This document shows, one piece after another, positions 45,601 to 51,530 of a DNA stretch of 64,000 bases. Numbering within the stretch: the stretch's first letter is position 1; every line of letters starts with the position of its first letter. The translations under genes were made by a program, and so were the position numbers. The stretch is taken from positions 3,343,501-3,407,500 of the forward strand of contig JAZGTN010000085.1 of assembly GCA_037783415.1 (NCBI GenBank), in the 5' to 3' direction. The notes below the pieces were generated by a model, which worked only from the letters and a program-made list of their open reading frames with translations, made no database searches and was not told the DNA's origin. The stretch comes from Leptasterias polaris. Lineage: Eukaryota; Echinodermata; Asteroidea; Forcipulatida; Asteriidae.

Positions 45601-48600
45601 GGAGACAAAGTCCACAGTACACAGTTTCCATATAACACCAGCTGTACAGAAGAAAACCATGCACCCAATACTAGCCTAGAATGTATAGTACTCCCTAGTG
45701 TGCATGTTAATTTGGATTTGACGATTTCTCTTTCAGATGAGTCTGGAATAGTTGCACAAATATCTGAACCTCTGGCTGAGGCGGATATTCCAATCTACTA
45801 TATTAGCACATTCTTGAATGATCACACATTGGTAAGTCTATATTTATTTCATTTCATTTCAATTTTATCAAATTTTGATTAAGATATCTGTAATATCTAT
45901 CATATGTATCCAATGAGACCTCCCCTCCCCCCTCAATGAGACTCCCCTCCCTCTCAATGAGACTCCCCCCCCCCCCCCCCTCCAGTCTAAAATAATAATA
46001 TTAAGATTTTGAGACGAACGGCAATAACATAAGCTCTAAAAAGCAGGGATGTGATTTCTCTGTTTTTAACCGGAAATCCATTTTTTTTTTTCAACCCCCC
46101 CCCCCCAAATAAAAAAAAAAGTAAAATAAAATAATTTTTGTTTACTTAAAATCAAATATATAACAAATGATATAAAACCATATAGAATGCCCCAGATTGC
46201 AGAGTAGGGTTTTCACAACCAAAGATAAATGTTATTAGTGGGCTTCATGCTTGCAATTTTTCGAGCTCGCAAGCTTTCGCGCTTTGCCCTCAGAGTTCAG
46301 TTTTCTTTTTTCAACAGCCTATCGCATCCCTGAAAAAGAGACCTACAGTATACATGCATATTCAATAAATCGTGCAAGTCTCGTGCAACATTTTCGAACC
46401 ATTTTGGTCCTTTGTACATATCTTTAAAGGTATTATACAGGATTAACAAACATTGTTTAATTTTCAGTTTGAAAGCTTAACTGATTATGAAGTTCATACT
46501 AGAACAAAGATTTCTGTAAATTATTTCCCTCTGAAATGAAGTCATTCGAGAAAACTGTTTCTGAAAACCTACAAAAAATGCAATCAGCTGATTTGGGTTA
46601 TTACAACCTAAATTAAGGACACTGTGCTTACAGCTTGACAATGTGCATGTTTTCTTTTCACTATTTTCTCCTGACTCACACGACTAATTAATACCAAATT
46701 TGCACAGGTTTGTTATTTTAGATCACACAAAACATGAGCACTCTCTCTTTTCTTTCTTACTTTCTTTCTTTCTTTGGTCAAACGGTCATGTGATCAAAAT
46801 GAAAAAGGCCATAACTCCTAAATTAATCGGCTGATTTTAACCATATTTTGTGAACTAAAACCTTGATACCTGCCATAGATGTCATAAATGTTGGCCAATG
46901 GTCATGTGGTGGTCAGTAGGGGTCATTTTATGAGCTCGAGCCTTATTTAGGGTGTACACAGAATTTGGCCAGTGGTTACGTGACCTATCGGTCAGTAGGA
47001 GCGGAAGGGTGACGCCACCAACGCGCCACCTATGTTCAAAATAATCTCATTCGACTCTCGTGACACGGACAGATCGAAGCTCCACGTATAAAACCAATTT
47101 GAGTTGTGCAAACGGCGAAGTACACGTACGTTCCCTACGTGTGTATACATAATTTGTACAAGATTTGAATTTTAGGGTTGTTGATAGCTAGGTCCAAGCT
47201 GCATGCTGACAGCCACTTAGACTGCCTGGATGATGAGCCAATTTAAAGTGAGGGTGATGAAATCTTCCATTGTTGTAAATTCACAAAATCTTCACTCTAG
47301 AGAACATTTGCAAATGATTTTTTGTTGCTAACTGCTTTAATGGAATAATTTAATAGACGACATACGCTTAACAAAAACAAGATTTGTTATGTATCTGTTG
47401 AAAATGTGTACGTTGCCACAAATTAATATATTACCTAAGGCAAATGTTCCCGTCTGTCAACAAACAAAAATTATTGCAATCGTTTGCATGCATCCAAGTA
47501 TAAGATTTTGGCCAGTGGTCACCTATTGGTCAGCAGTAGTCATTTTATTAAAAGGACAAAGTCATTTATATATTTTAAATTTATTTCATAGGGCTGATAT
47601 TTTTGCTTTGTAAAGCACTTTAGCTCTAGTAATAGTACTGGGTTCTTGTGTAGTGCACATATCCTAGTAGCTTGATCAATACACCGATCCAGTAGGCCAC
47701 GCCCACCATAGCAACTGCCTAGCTACGACCGAACGTGTCGCGTGTGTGGCACGTCGTTGTGGATTTGCCAGACGAGTATTCGGCCCACCGCACGCACACA
47801 CTAACCCAGCGGATACTACTTTTCTGTGTCTTACCTCGGCTTCGGAAATGGCCAAAAATATACATTCCCTCTCTTGTCAGGGTTTCGGGAGTGGGAACTT
47901 CAATTAGGATATGAGCACCGCTTGACCATAGTTAAGGATAAAAAACGAAATGTGTGTAGTAAACAATACAAACAAATCAGAATTTCGTCGGACAAAATGG
48001 CGGCAATTTGTCAGACCTTAAATCACGCGTTGTGATTGGTCAATTTGTCAAGAGGCGTGGCCTACTGGATCGGTGTATTGCTTTATAAGATTAGGCTATC
48101 CCTGTTCATCAGGCATACTCACACCGATCCACAAACTTTCTCCAACTTCCTGAGGATCGCTGCATAATGTTATCACCAAGAGGTTAATCAAACCATTGAG
48201 GTAGGCAGAACTATCTCGGCCCTCCCAGGTGCCCATTTATACACCTTGGTGAAGAGAAGCAATTTATGGTTTAAGTGTCATTCTCATGAACAAAGGTGTC
48301 GTGAATGGGATCCGAACCCACAATTAATGCGCTAGACCGCTAGACTTGTTCAAATTTGGAGATAGCTCAGTTGGTAGAGCGCCAGCACATTAAACTGGGA
48401 GTCCGTTGGTTCAAATCCCACTCTTGTAAATGTTTCTTTGTTCAACCCCAAATTGTTAATGAAAAACTTTCTAACTGATAAAACTTTCTATGAGTTTGTC
48501 ATGAGTTGTTACCTTTAAATTTATCCCTCAAAATTTGTATTATCCATTTCGATATTGCCTGGTGGGGCTTTTTCATGACTAAAAACGAGGCACCGTCTAG

Positions 48601-50471
48601 TTTTGCAAGCAACAATAAATCTTGACGAAATTTTCCATACAAAAGCCAAATATTTAGAGAAACATCCAAGGTACAAAAGTACATAAAGTTACATAAGGTT
48701 TCATGTTGTATCACATCCACACATATAGATCTACGCACCAACCAACGGCATCTACCCTTTTCTACGTCAACAATTTGTCGCGAATTTCACACATTTTTAG
48801 TTTTTTGTTTTTTTGCGATATAAGCCTCTTATAAATTTTGAACAAACTTGGATTTATAGGTTAATAATAATTGCATATTTTCTAGTTTTTCTGGGAGGAA
48901 AATCCAATTCATTGGACCTTTAAGGCCATGCATCTTTTTATTTCAAATATTATTTGATGTTTACAATTTTTTCTATGCAAAAATGCTGGATGAAATCATT
49001 CGATGAGTATGAATGCAAATCACATTATAGTGTCACAGATTACTTTCCAAAATTTCCAATTCGATTTTCTAATTGGAACCAATTGGAATTTGTCCAATTT
49101 TTTTTTTTGGCACAAAACTGATCGGACCCAATTGGACTCAGTTGGACCCAATTGACTATTTTCCCAACTATACACCCAATTGGTCTTTATTTGGTCAGTT
49201 TATACCCATGGGCTTAATTGGTAGAAACGAATTTCAACTAATTTAAATTCTGTTAAATCAAGCCAACTGAGTCCAGATTTTATTCGCCTATCAAATTCAG
49301 TATTTCAATATCAACCAACTCACACCAATCATGCCAATACCAACTCAAACCAATTTTGTCCAATTGGATTAAATTGGGATTTCTGCGAAGCAGTCACTCT
49401 CTGTAATGAATGAATCATCTGCTTGAAGTAATAAGATGTAAAGAAAAGTTCATACTTCAAGAAATCTGACTTGAACAAGTCTTGTGACAAGATAGAATTT
49501 AATAAATCTTGATGATGTTTTCCCCAAGTTGTCAAAATTTGTGAGATATTGTACTGCAGGTCCCGAATGCGCTACTTTGGAACAGGAGCATCAATCTTAT
49601 CCAATTCCAAACAATTGACGTATGGGATACCATAATGTAGAGCAGTTTTAGGGGAGGGGCGGGGCTCTAGCCAAAACTTTAGGGGGTTAGAATAAAAGTA
49701 ACTTTTACAAAGGTCTGGGAGCATTACAACAAAAACAACACCAACAAACCAGACAACAGCGGATGTTTTTTTCTCCTACAGGTCTCAGAGTCCGATATCG
49801 AGCGTGCTTTTGCAATACTTGAAAGCAGACCATAGAAATGTGGACGCGGCGTATCGATACCACGCGACACGCGTGTATGGCAAAATTATCATCACGTGAC
49901 ACGCGTGTATGGCAAAATGGCAACGCACAGAGACCGTTTCTACGTGTTTTCATTGGTCAATGTTATGACGTCTACTGTATGGCAAAATATTACCACTGGC
50001 TTAATGCTAATTTTGCCATACACGCGTAAAAAAAAATGGCGTACGCGCGTCCATAAAAATGGTCTCACAACGATATTGCACGCACAGTGACGCACTCAGC
50101 GTTCTCCGGGTTCTATTTCTATGAAGCAGACGAGGAAAAACCTTCTTTTTAGTATCCTTCTTGGCTAGTATTGTGATTAAGTTCGGCTTTCCTAGAGTCC
50201 TTGGCTTCATTACCAGAATAAATGAAACGAAAAAATAACCGGCGGCTAAAGATCAATCGGGGTGTTTTCAGAGTAATTGCTATTCCCTGGAATTTTTCCG
50301 GGGTTAGCAACTCATACATGAAACGGGTAAACAGGAGCTGTCAAAAAAAGCGAAAAAAAACACAACAACAGCGGATGTCTTTTTCTCCTACAGGTCTCAG
50401 AGTCCGATATCGAGCGTGCTTTTGCAATACTTGAAAGCAGACGAGGAAAATCGACCGATGGAACTTCTTGA
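27491..50471 (+). CDS. CASTOR1: CASTOR1/2-like cytosolic arginine sensor (nine coding exons)
   Basis: Joining 27491-27606, 29277-29347, 30200-30387, 33874-34015, 35436-35562, 36619-36717, 37559-37638, 45737-45831 and 50394-50471 gives 996 bases, 331 residues plus stop, close to the roughly 329 of human CASTOR1. Every junction has GT-AG ends and phases agree. In vertebrates these ACT-domain proteins bind GATOR2 and, for CASTOR1, release it when arginine binds, so controlling mTORC1 in the cytosol. Family blocks seen: MELH start, CKFFSFTET (40-48), NISVYNLSTYQTDF (110-123), NRFLVTC (186-192), ISLVVDVES (237-245), GIVAQISEPLA (278-288), YYISTF (295-300). Residues I recall as arginine-coordinating in human CASTOR1 have counterparts S112, V113, E276, T299, F300 and D303. 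Exons 4 to early 6 form the variable linker. CASTOR1 versus CASTOR2 cannot be decided. The exon after 45831 exists in two copies. Confidence 0.93.
27628..27802. mobile_element. Short inverted-repeat element in CASTOR intron 1
   Basis: ATAGACCTTATGCATTGACG and CGTCATATGCATAAGGTCTAT are inverted ends. The interior has CCGCCATCTTAGAGG and GACCTCTAGG words. It starts 21 bp after the exon 1 donor. Confidence 0.7.
28690..29070 (+). repeat. Repeat rich in CCAATTGGAA words, copy 1
   Basis: A region built of recurring TTGGAAATT, GAGTTGG and CCAATTGG words. An inverted counterpart with the same word order lies at 49040-49390, in the last CASTOR intron. Confidence 0.6.
29080..29225 (+). repeat. Dispersed repeat (AGCCAGGGATCACAC type)
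   Basis: GTGCCATTCAGAAGCC, AGCCAGGGATCACAC, GAAGCGGCAGTAGAGGGATC and TTTATTTCAAACATCAA are matched in order at 51408-51530. Family not identified. Confidence 0.5.
29277..29347 (+). CDS. CASTOR1: CASTOR exon 2
   Basis: Acceptor TTTTGTGCAG, donor AAAG|GTAATT. It encodes CKFFSFTETCDDFSLIT..., matching the family block CKFFSLTETPEDY. Entry phase 2, exit phase 1. Confidence 0.93.
29650..29770 (-). repeat. CAGGCCTGG-family fragment, reversed
   Basis: TTTTCAAGGGGCACCAAGGC and GCATGGAGGCAATTGCC match the reverse of the family interior. Ends lost. Confidence 0.45.
30200..30387 (+). CDS. CASTOR1: CASTOR exon 3 (first ACT core)
   Basis: Acceptor TTTTTTTCCTATAG, donor CTC|GTAGGT. It encodes residues 64-125, including TVWLALDA, KSVITSLADMNISV and LSTYQTDFIL, the best conserved part of the N-terminal half. 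S112 and V113 correspond to the arginine-contacting Ser111/Val112 of human CASTOR1. Exit phase 0. Confidence 0.95.
30388..30873. other. Intron sequence without recognised features
   Basis: CASTOR intron 3, before the TA-flanked element. No repeat ends or coding signals recognised. Confidence 0.4.
30874..32364. mobile_element. TA-flanked element with TACCGTAATCTTCGG ends
   Basis: TACCGTAATCTTCGGAATAT plus AGGCCGCCC and TATAAGCCGC on the left are inverted on the right (GCGGCCTATATTCCGAAGAT and ACGGTA). Subterminal TATAAGCCGC words recur at both ends. Inside are a fragment of the palindromic element of 27118-27386 (31540-31695) and a segment resembling the core of the hAT-like element at 54-966 (31710-31923). 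No transposase frame. Confidence 0.8.
32417..32779 (+). mobile_element. TTAAAGGCCCTGTACAC element, copy 1
   Basis: Starts TTAAAGGCCCTGTACACG and ends CCTGTATAATACCTTTAA. A second copy at 38895-39257 is nearly identical. TTAA at both ends suggests a TTAA-targeting DNA element. It lies in CASTOR intron 3. Confidence 0.75.
32776..33110 (+). repeat. Diverged relative of the TTAAAGG element, sharing its TTAA
   Basis: TTTAAAGGGTGTGTACAAC with ATTGGTAAGATTGAAAAT begins exactly at the TTAA that ends the preceding element, and has the same internal order (GTTCACA, ATAACTTACATG). Only the left part is clear. Confidence 0.5.
33455..33824 (+). mobile_element. TTAAAGGCAAAGTATACC-family element, intact copy
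   Basis: AAGGCAGAGTATAACCTTTGG on the left and CAAATGTATGCCTTCCCTTTAA on the right are roughly inverted. This uninterrupted copy shows what the two interrupted copies (37756-38850 and 52296-53397) looked like before insertion. It ends 49 bp before CASTOR exon 4. Confidence 0.65.
33874..34015 (+). CDS. CASTOR1: CASTOR exon 4 (variable linker)
   Basis: Acceptor CTTTCATAAG, donor TGTC|GTAAGT. It encodes VKEDDYDDVVTCLSKDFKIF and an acidic, poorly conserved stretch, where human CASTOR1 has VREQDL. The opening agrees with the family; the second half is lineage-specific. Entry phase 0, exit phase 1. Confidence 0.9.
34053..34397 (-). mobile_element. tRNA-derived SINE, reversed, in CASTOR intron 4
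   Basis: On the minus strand it begins TGTCGTGGCCGATAGGTCA with GGTTCGAGTCCC, then TAAAAGAACCCAGTGACACT, and ends in a TTATTATTATTA tail at 34053-34070. The body differs from copies at 24479 and 36231, so it is a second subfamily. Confidence 0.8.
35094..35332 (+). repeat. Diverged tandem duplication, about 118-bp unit
   Basis: CCTGAAAGACTTTTTCCTTAC (35094) and CCTGAATGACTTTTTCCTGAC (about 35212) start two similar units, each with CCCAGGGG(T/C)GGGGGA and a C-rich end. It is just upstream of CASTOR exon 5. Confidence 0.65.
35436..35562 (+). CDS. CASTOR1: CASTOR exon 5 with tandem CAGCAG acceptor
   Basis: It encodes SPRPIVHSFQSPDNRFLVTC and on to LLKLMFYSN, matching the family block PxVHPIQSPQNRF...LDVLFYS. 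The acceptor reads TTTTTCCCAGCAG, so splicing after the first AG (exon from 35433) adds one codon and gives 332 residues. The donor is ACAG|GTATAA, phase 2. Confidence 0.92.
36001..36091. repeat. 46-bp tandem duplication
   Basis: ATCTTGCTACAGAACTGAAT through CTTGCGTCA occurs twice with a 46-bp period and about two differences. Confidence 0.8.
36231..36541 (+). mobile_element. tRNA-derived SINE, copy 3, in CASTOR intron 5
   Basis: TGTCATGACCGAGTGGTTTAG and GGTTCGAGTCCCGGTCATG form the tRNA-like head. The body (GAGCAAGACACTTTGC, GCGCCACGGCAGCCCAGGG) and tail (GCGCTATATACG, then ATT repeats) match the copy at 24479. It ends 77 bp before exon 6. Confidence 0.88.
36619..36717 (+). CDS. CASTOR1: CASTOR exon 6
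   Basis: Acceptor TATCTTTTCAG, donor GCATT|GTAAGT. It encodes residues 216-247, including RFLSLSVINQKISLVVDVES, equivalent to FFAFSLIEGYISIVMDAET in human CASTOR1. Entry and exit phase 2. Confidence 0.93.
36807..37090 (+). mobile_element. tRNA-derived SINE, partial copy 4
   Basis: The head is TGTCGTGGCCGAGTGGTCTA with GGTTTGAATCCCGGTCATG, and then GAGCAAGGCACTTAACC. After about 36926 the body differs from the other copies (GGTGGCAATATGCCCCTGG), so it is another subfamily or a chimera. Confidence 0.7.
37559..37638 (+). CDS. CASTOR1: CASTOR exon 7
   Basis: Acceptor TTCTACACTAAG, donor TTCG|GTAAGT. It encodes FPSGSLCTGAQEFWRMIKIG and NLPLGF, matching the family's SSGELWRMVRIGGQPLGF. Entry phase 2, exit phase 1. 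Confidence 0.95.
37756..38850 (+). mobile_element. TTAAAGGCAAAGTATACC-family element, interrupted by copy C
   Basis: The left part TTAAAGGCAAAGTATACCTT is at 37756-37826 and the right part (GAGATATCGCCTAAAATCC ... CCAAACGTATACC) is at 38537-38850. Between them is the TA-flanked element at 37827-38534. It matches the intact copy at 33455-33824. Confidence 0.7.
37827..38534 (+). mobile_element. TA-flanked element, family 'GCAAGTCTCGCGC', copy C
   Basis: GGCTGTGCAAGTCTCGCGCG and CGCGCGAGACTTGCACAGTC are the ends, with TA at 37825-37826 and 38535-38536. It is very close to copy A; the 75-codon interior frame at 37996-38223 has an identical translation to that at 2635-2862. It is inserted into a TTAAAGG-family element in CASTOR intron 7. 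Confidence 0.88.
38895..39257 (+). mobile_element. TTAAAGGCCCTGTACAC element, copy 2
   Basis: Near-identical to 32417-32779 over its full length, from TTAAAGGCCCTGTACAC to TATAATACCTTTAA. Confidence 0.78.
39254..39600 (+). repeat. TTAAAGGTCGGGTCACAG repeat sharing the preceding TTAA
   Basis: It begins at the TTAA closing the previous element. GATTGGTGAATACTCC and TATAAAATATTTTGAGAAA recur in 58933-59060. The right end is not clear. Confidence 0.5.
39601..40519. other. CASTOR intron 7 sequence without recognised features
   Basis: Mixed sequence with short open frames only. No repeat ends or exon signals recognised. Confidence 0.4.
40911..42595 (-). pseudogene. LINE reverse transcriptase with two frameshifts
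   Basis: The first frame (to about 41915) has VIPVYKKGDPTCVNNYRPIS, YGFRKRHSTTHALL and LDLSKAFDTIDHEIL. The second has GVPQGSILGPF and the catalytic LFADDSNLF. The third closes with GGPKLWNSLSNQL. Frames change at a 7-base C run (41916-41922) and at another C run near 41014-41019, both homopolymers. Palm motifs are otherwise intact, so this copy is young or the shifts are sequence errors. Confidence 0.88.
42598..43205 (-). mobile_element. Second LINE fragment inserted into the first
   Basis: On the minus strand this 5'-truncated piece ends in a TATAATA-type repeat tail (42598-42640). The short word ACTAA occurs at both junctions, a possible target duplication. The host element's linker (ending SDIPQKTN) and its reverse transcriptase (beginning after LVND) resume on either side. 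Confidence 0.7.
42763..43197 (-). pseudogene. C-terminal reverse transcriptase fragment of the inserted LINE
   Basis: The frame contains VVYKGYVRPLLEYGDVVWNS and LEKVQKRACKIMLG, the post-palm block of LINE reverse transcriptases, then DRFRRSPIPHYIKLLN before the stop. The YADD region is missing, so it is not functional. Confidence 0.8.
43550..44265 (-). pseudogene. LINE AP-endonuclease domain remnant
   Basis: The minus-strand frame shows GGGVALYVS, GVVYKAPS, ISGDFNINLL, TLIDNIFSN and SDHLPVF, the ordered motifs of the endonuclease/exonuclease/phosphatase fold that nicks target DNA in CR1/Jockey/L2-type elements. The start of the domain is missing at the minisatellite boundary. Downstream, 43203-43580 carries the linker (NSPWITPSLLRSINKNNKLY). 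Confidence 0.82.
44265..45123 (+). repeat. Minisatellite, 37-bp unit with about 111-bp higher-order period
   Basis: About 23 units resembling GGAGAGTCTTTCTCAATGG followed by CCTCATGTTTTGACCCT. Between about 44448 and 44860 three unit types alternate (TCATTTTGAATGG, TCTTTCTCAATGG, TCTGTCTCAATGG), giving a repeat of about 111 bp. The array abuts the broken 5' end of the LINE. Confidence 0.88.
45737..45831 (+). CDS. CASTOR1: CASTOR exon 8 (arginine-site ACT core)
   Basis: Acceptor TTTCTCTTTCAG, donor TTG|GTAAGT. It encodes ESGIVAQISEPLAEADIPIY and YISTFLNDHTL, almost identical to the family block. It contains E276, T299, F300 and D303, the counterparts of residues reported to hold arginine in human CASTOR1. 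Exit phase 0, so it can join either copy of the last exon. Confidence 0.96.
45917..45983 (+). repeat. Pyrimidine-rich repeat with a C homopolymer
   Basis: CAATGAGACTCCCCTCC-type units (three) end in a 16-base C run (45965-45980). A second C run follows near 46096. Confidence 0.8.
46427..46745 (+). repeat. Diverged TTAAAGG-family repeat
   Basis: TTTAAAGGTATTATACAGGAT at the left, and CTTTTCACTATTTTCTCCTG with TTTGCACAGGTTTGTTATTT towards the right, resemble 32417-32779. Confidence 0.5.
46780..47030 (+). repeat. Repeat with GGTCA-rich words, copy 1
   Basis: GGTCAAACGGTCATGTGATC, GGCCATAACTCC and GGTCAGTAGGGGTCATTTTA are matched in reverse at 55024-55310, and in part at 47515-47560. Confidence 0.5.
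47677..48080. mobile_element. Element with CAATACACCGATCCAGTAGG ends
   Basis: CAATACACCGATCCAGTAGG continuing to CCACGCC is inverted at the right end (GGCGTGGCCTACTGGATCGG and TGTATTG). A related piece sits in the spacer of the large inverted repeat (13695-13856). Confidence 0.75.
48225..48350 (-). mobile_element. SINE fragment, reversed
   Basis: CACCTTGGTGAAGAGAAGC, TTTAAGTGTCATTCTCATG and GTCGTGAATGGGATCCGAAC match, in reverse, the body and B-box side of the Leu/Ser-type SINE family. Confidence 0.55.
48357..48428 (+). pseudogene. tRNA-like sequence (SINE head or tRNA pseudogene)
   Basis: GGAGATAGCTCAGTTGGTAG plus AGCGCC fits an A box, and GGTTCAAATCCCAC a B box, with normal spacing. The acceptor ends do not pair (GGAGATA against ACTCTTG) and the anticodon loop lacks T33. 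It is therefore not a functional tRNA gene. Confidence 0.6.
49040..49390 (-). repeat. Repeat rich in CCAATTGGAA words, copy 2 (reversed)
   Basis: Same word content and order as 28690-29070 but on the other strand: AATTGGAACCAATTGG, GGCACAAAACTGATCGG, CCAACTCACACCAA. Both copies lie in CASTOR introns. Confidence 0.6.
49753..49835 (+). pseudogene. CASTOR1: Upstream duplicate of the CASTOR last exon, truncated by a transposon
   Basis: The acceptor TTTTTTTCTCCTACAG leads into 49782, encoding VSESDIERAFAILESR as in the downstream copy. Reading then enters the inserted element and stops at once (CCA TAG, stop at 49833-49835). Splicing to it would give a 323-residue protein ending ESRP. The duplicated segment (49753-49830 plus 50132-50139) matches 50365-50450 with a single visible mismatch in the pyrimidine tract. 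Whether this exon is ever used is unknown. Confidence 0.88.
49823..50131. mobile_element. hAT-like 293-bp element with perfect 8-bp target duplication, inside a CASTOR exon copy
   Basis: The element runs from CATAGAAATG (49831) to ATTTCTATG (50123). It is flanked by AAGCAGAC on both sides (49823-49830 and 50124-50131), which lies within the exon copy's coding sequence. Inside, ACACGCGTGTATGGCAAAAT occurs twice direct (about 49867 and 49899) and once inverted in part (about 50010), like hAT subterminal repeats. No transposase frame. It interrupts codons after ESR and supplies a stop. Confidence 0.9.
50140..50364 (+). repeat. 225-bp repeat between the two copies of the CASTOR last exon
   Basis: It carries TTCTTGGCTAGTATTGTG, GGCTAAAGATCAATCGGGG, TTTTCAGAGTAATTG and TTTTTCCGGGGTTAGCAACT, and ends in an A-rich stretch. 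A similar sequence lies at 58180-58490 (CGCTAAAGATCAATCAGGG, TTTTTCCGGGGTAAGCAACT), so this is a dispersed element. It is flanked by the 86-bp direct duplication. Confidence 0.8.
50394..50471 (+). CDS. CASTOR1: CASTOR last exon (downstream, intact copy)
   Basis: Acceptor TTTTTCTCCTACAG. It encodes VSESDIERAFAILESRRGKS plus TDGTS before TGA at 50469-50471, 25 residues. The V.E..I...I..L pattern matches the C-terminal helix of human CASTOR proteins (VPEDGIGSVIEVLQ). Only this copy gives the full-length protein. No AATAAA was seen in the following 230 bp, so the 3' UTR end is not placed. Confidence 0.9.
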   Translation, partial: VSESDIERAFAILESRRGKSTDGTS

Positions 50472-50707
50472 GAATCTGAGAATTCCTTTCAATTCAGTGA
50501 ACATCTGGATGTGGGATAATGTAGTTCAAAGGTTGTGCAGACATACTGAGATCGCTGGGGTGAATTTATTACCGGGCTTGAAAATCAATCTAATTAAATT
50601 TAGTAAACATTTATTCCATGCCACAAATATTTGAGAATTATTCCACAAAGTTACCAGGGCCAAATTCCTTTAAGCTGTTAAGCAGGGAAAAAACATAATA
50701 ATTTTTT

Positions 50708-51190
50708 TTAATAGGGAGGTTTCGCACGCGAACGGATACGCATACGTTTAGCTATCCGTAACCGTGAGCAGCCTTTCTGTTGTTTTGCAATCCCAGCGTT
50801 TTGGTGGCACTGTTCGCTGTTCCAGCACAGCACTTGGTGGCGCTGTTCAACATGGCATCCTCCATAGACGAGCTTATGTTCATAGCTTTAGAGGAAAATG
50901 AGGAAGAAACAGTGCATTTTTTCGTATTTCAAAGTCTTTAGAAATCAACAAAATGACACGTACATGTTCAGTGATTCATTTATTTTGATACTATTCATAC
51001 ATATTTGGAAACAAATACAGGAGAATTACTAGAAGTTCGAGTTTTCCTACGTGTTTTTTACTTACGTGTAGCAAGCGGGATATCAGTGTCGTCTGCACGT
51101 ATAGCGGATAGCGAGTAGCGTATGACGTCATAATGATGACGTATCCGTCGCATTAACCGTATCCGTTCGTATGCGAAACCTCCCTATTAA
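50708..51190. mobile_element. TTAA-flanked element (piggyBac/Kolobok-like)
   Basis: TTAA (50708-50711) then TAGGGAGGTTTCGCA, and GCGAAACCTCCCTA then TTAA (51187-51190). Further inverted words CGAACGGATACG and CGTATCCGTTCG follow inward. TTAA duplications are the mark of piggyBac and Kolobok elements. It contains a short frame at 50852-50941 (see separate entry) but no full transposase. Confidence 0.82.
50852..50941 (+). pseudogene. 29-codon open frame inside the TTAA element
   Basis: MASSIDELMFIALEENEEET, then VHFFVFQSL and stop. The acidic start is like the N-terminus of a coding gene, and could be the remaining start of a transposase or a captured exon. No family recognised. Confidence 0.3.
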
Positions 51191-51217
51191 TTCATTTTAC
51201 CACAGCATGCTTTTTCC

Positions 51218-51221
<4 letters not shown>

Positions 51222-51252
<31 letters not shown>

Positions 51253-51358
51253 TGGGGTTTAACATGTTTAACAAAGAAGAATTGACTAAAGCAGGATTGA
51301 ACCAAAGACCTCCGGATTAACATACTGGTACTCTAACAACTGAGCTATCTAACCCTTT
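51222..51358 (-). mobile_element. Short tRNA-derived SINE, different tRNA head
   Basis: On the minus strand GTTAGATAGCTCAGTTGTTAG (A box), an ATGTTAA anticodon-like loop and GGTTCAATCC (B box) are followed by an ATT-type tail (51222-51252). The head is Asn-like, unlike the Leu/Ser-type SINEs elsewhere in this window. Confidence 0.65.
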
Positions 51359-51404
51359 GTTGTCGGTCTCCCTATTTTGTCAATATCTTTGTTCAGGGGG
51401 GTGC

Positions 51405-51530
51405 CAGTCAGAAGCCATAAAACTGTTGACTGTCGTAAAGCCAGGGATTGCACCCAAGTTTACGATTCAACCAGGGAAGCAGCAGCCAGGGGATCACCTT
51501 TTATTTTAGATATCAAATAATAAACAACAA
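51405..51530 (+). repeat. Dispersed repeat (AGCCAGGGATTGCAC type)
   Basis: GTGCCAGTCAGAAGCC, AGCCAGGGATTGCAC, GGGAAGCAGCAGCCAGGGGATC and TTTATTTTAGATATCAA parallel 29080-29225. Confidence 0.5.

Noticed and set aside
45424..45882. 152-codon plus-strand frame containing CASTOR exon 8
   Set aside because: Only 45737-45831 matches the CASTOR family and has splice sites. The rest of the frame is intron read-through.
48357..48428. tRNA gene
   Set aside because: A and B boxes are present, but the acceptor stem does not pair and the anticodon loop lacks T33. Kept as a tRNA-like pseudogene.
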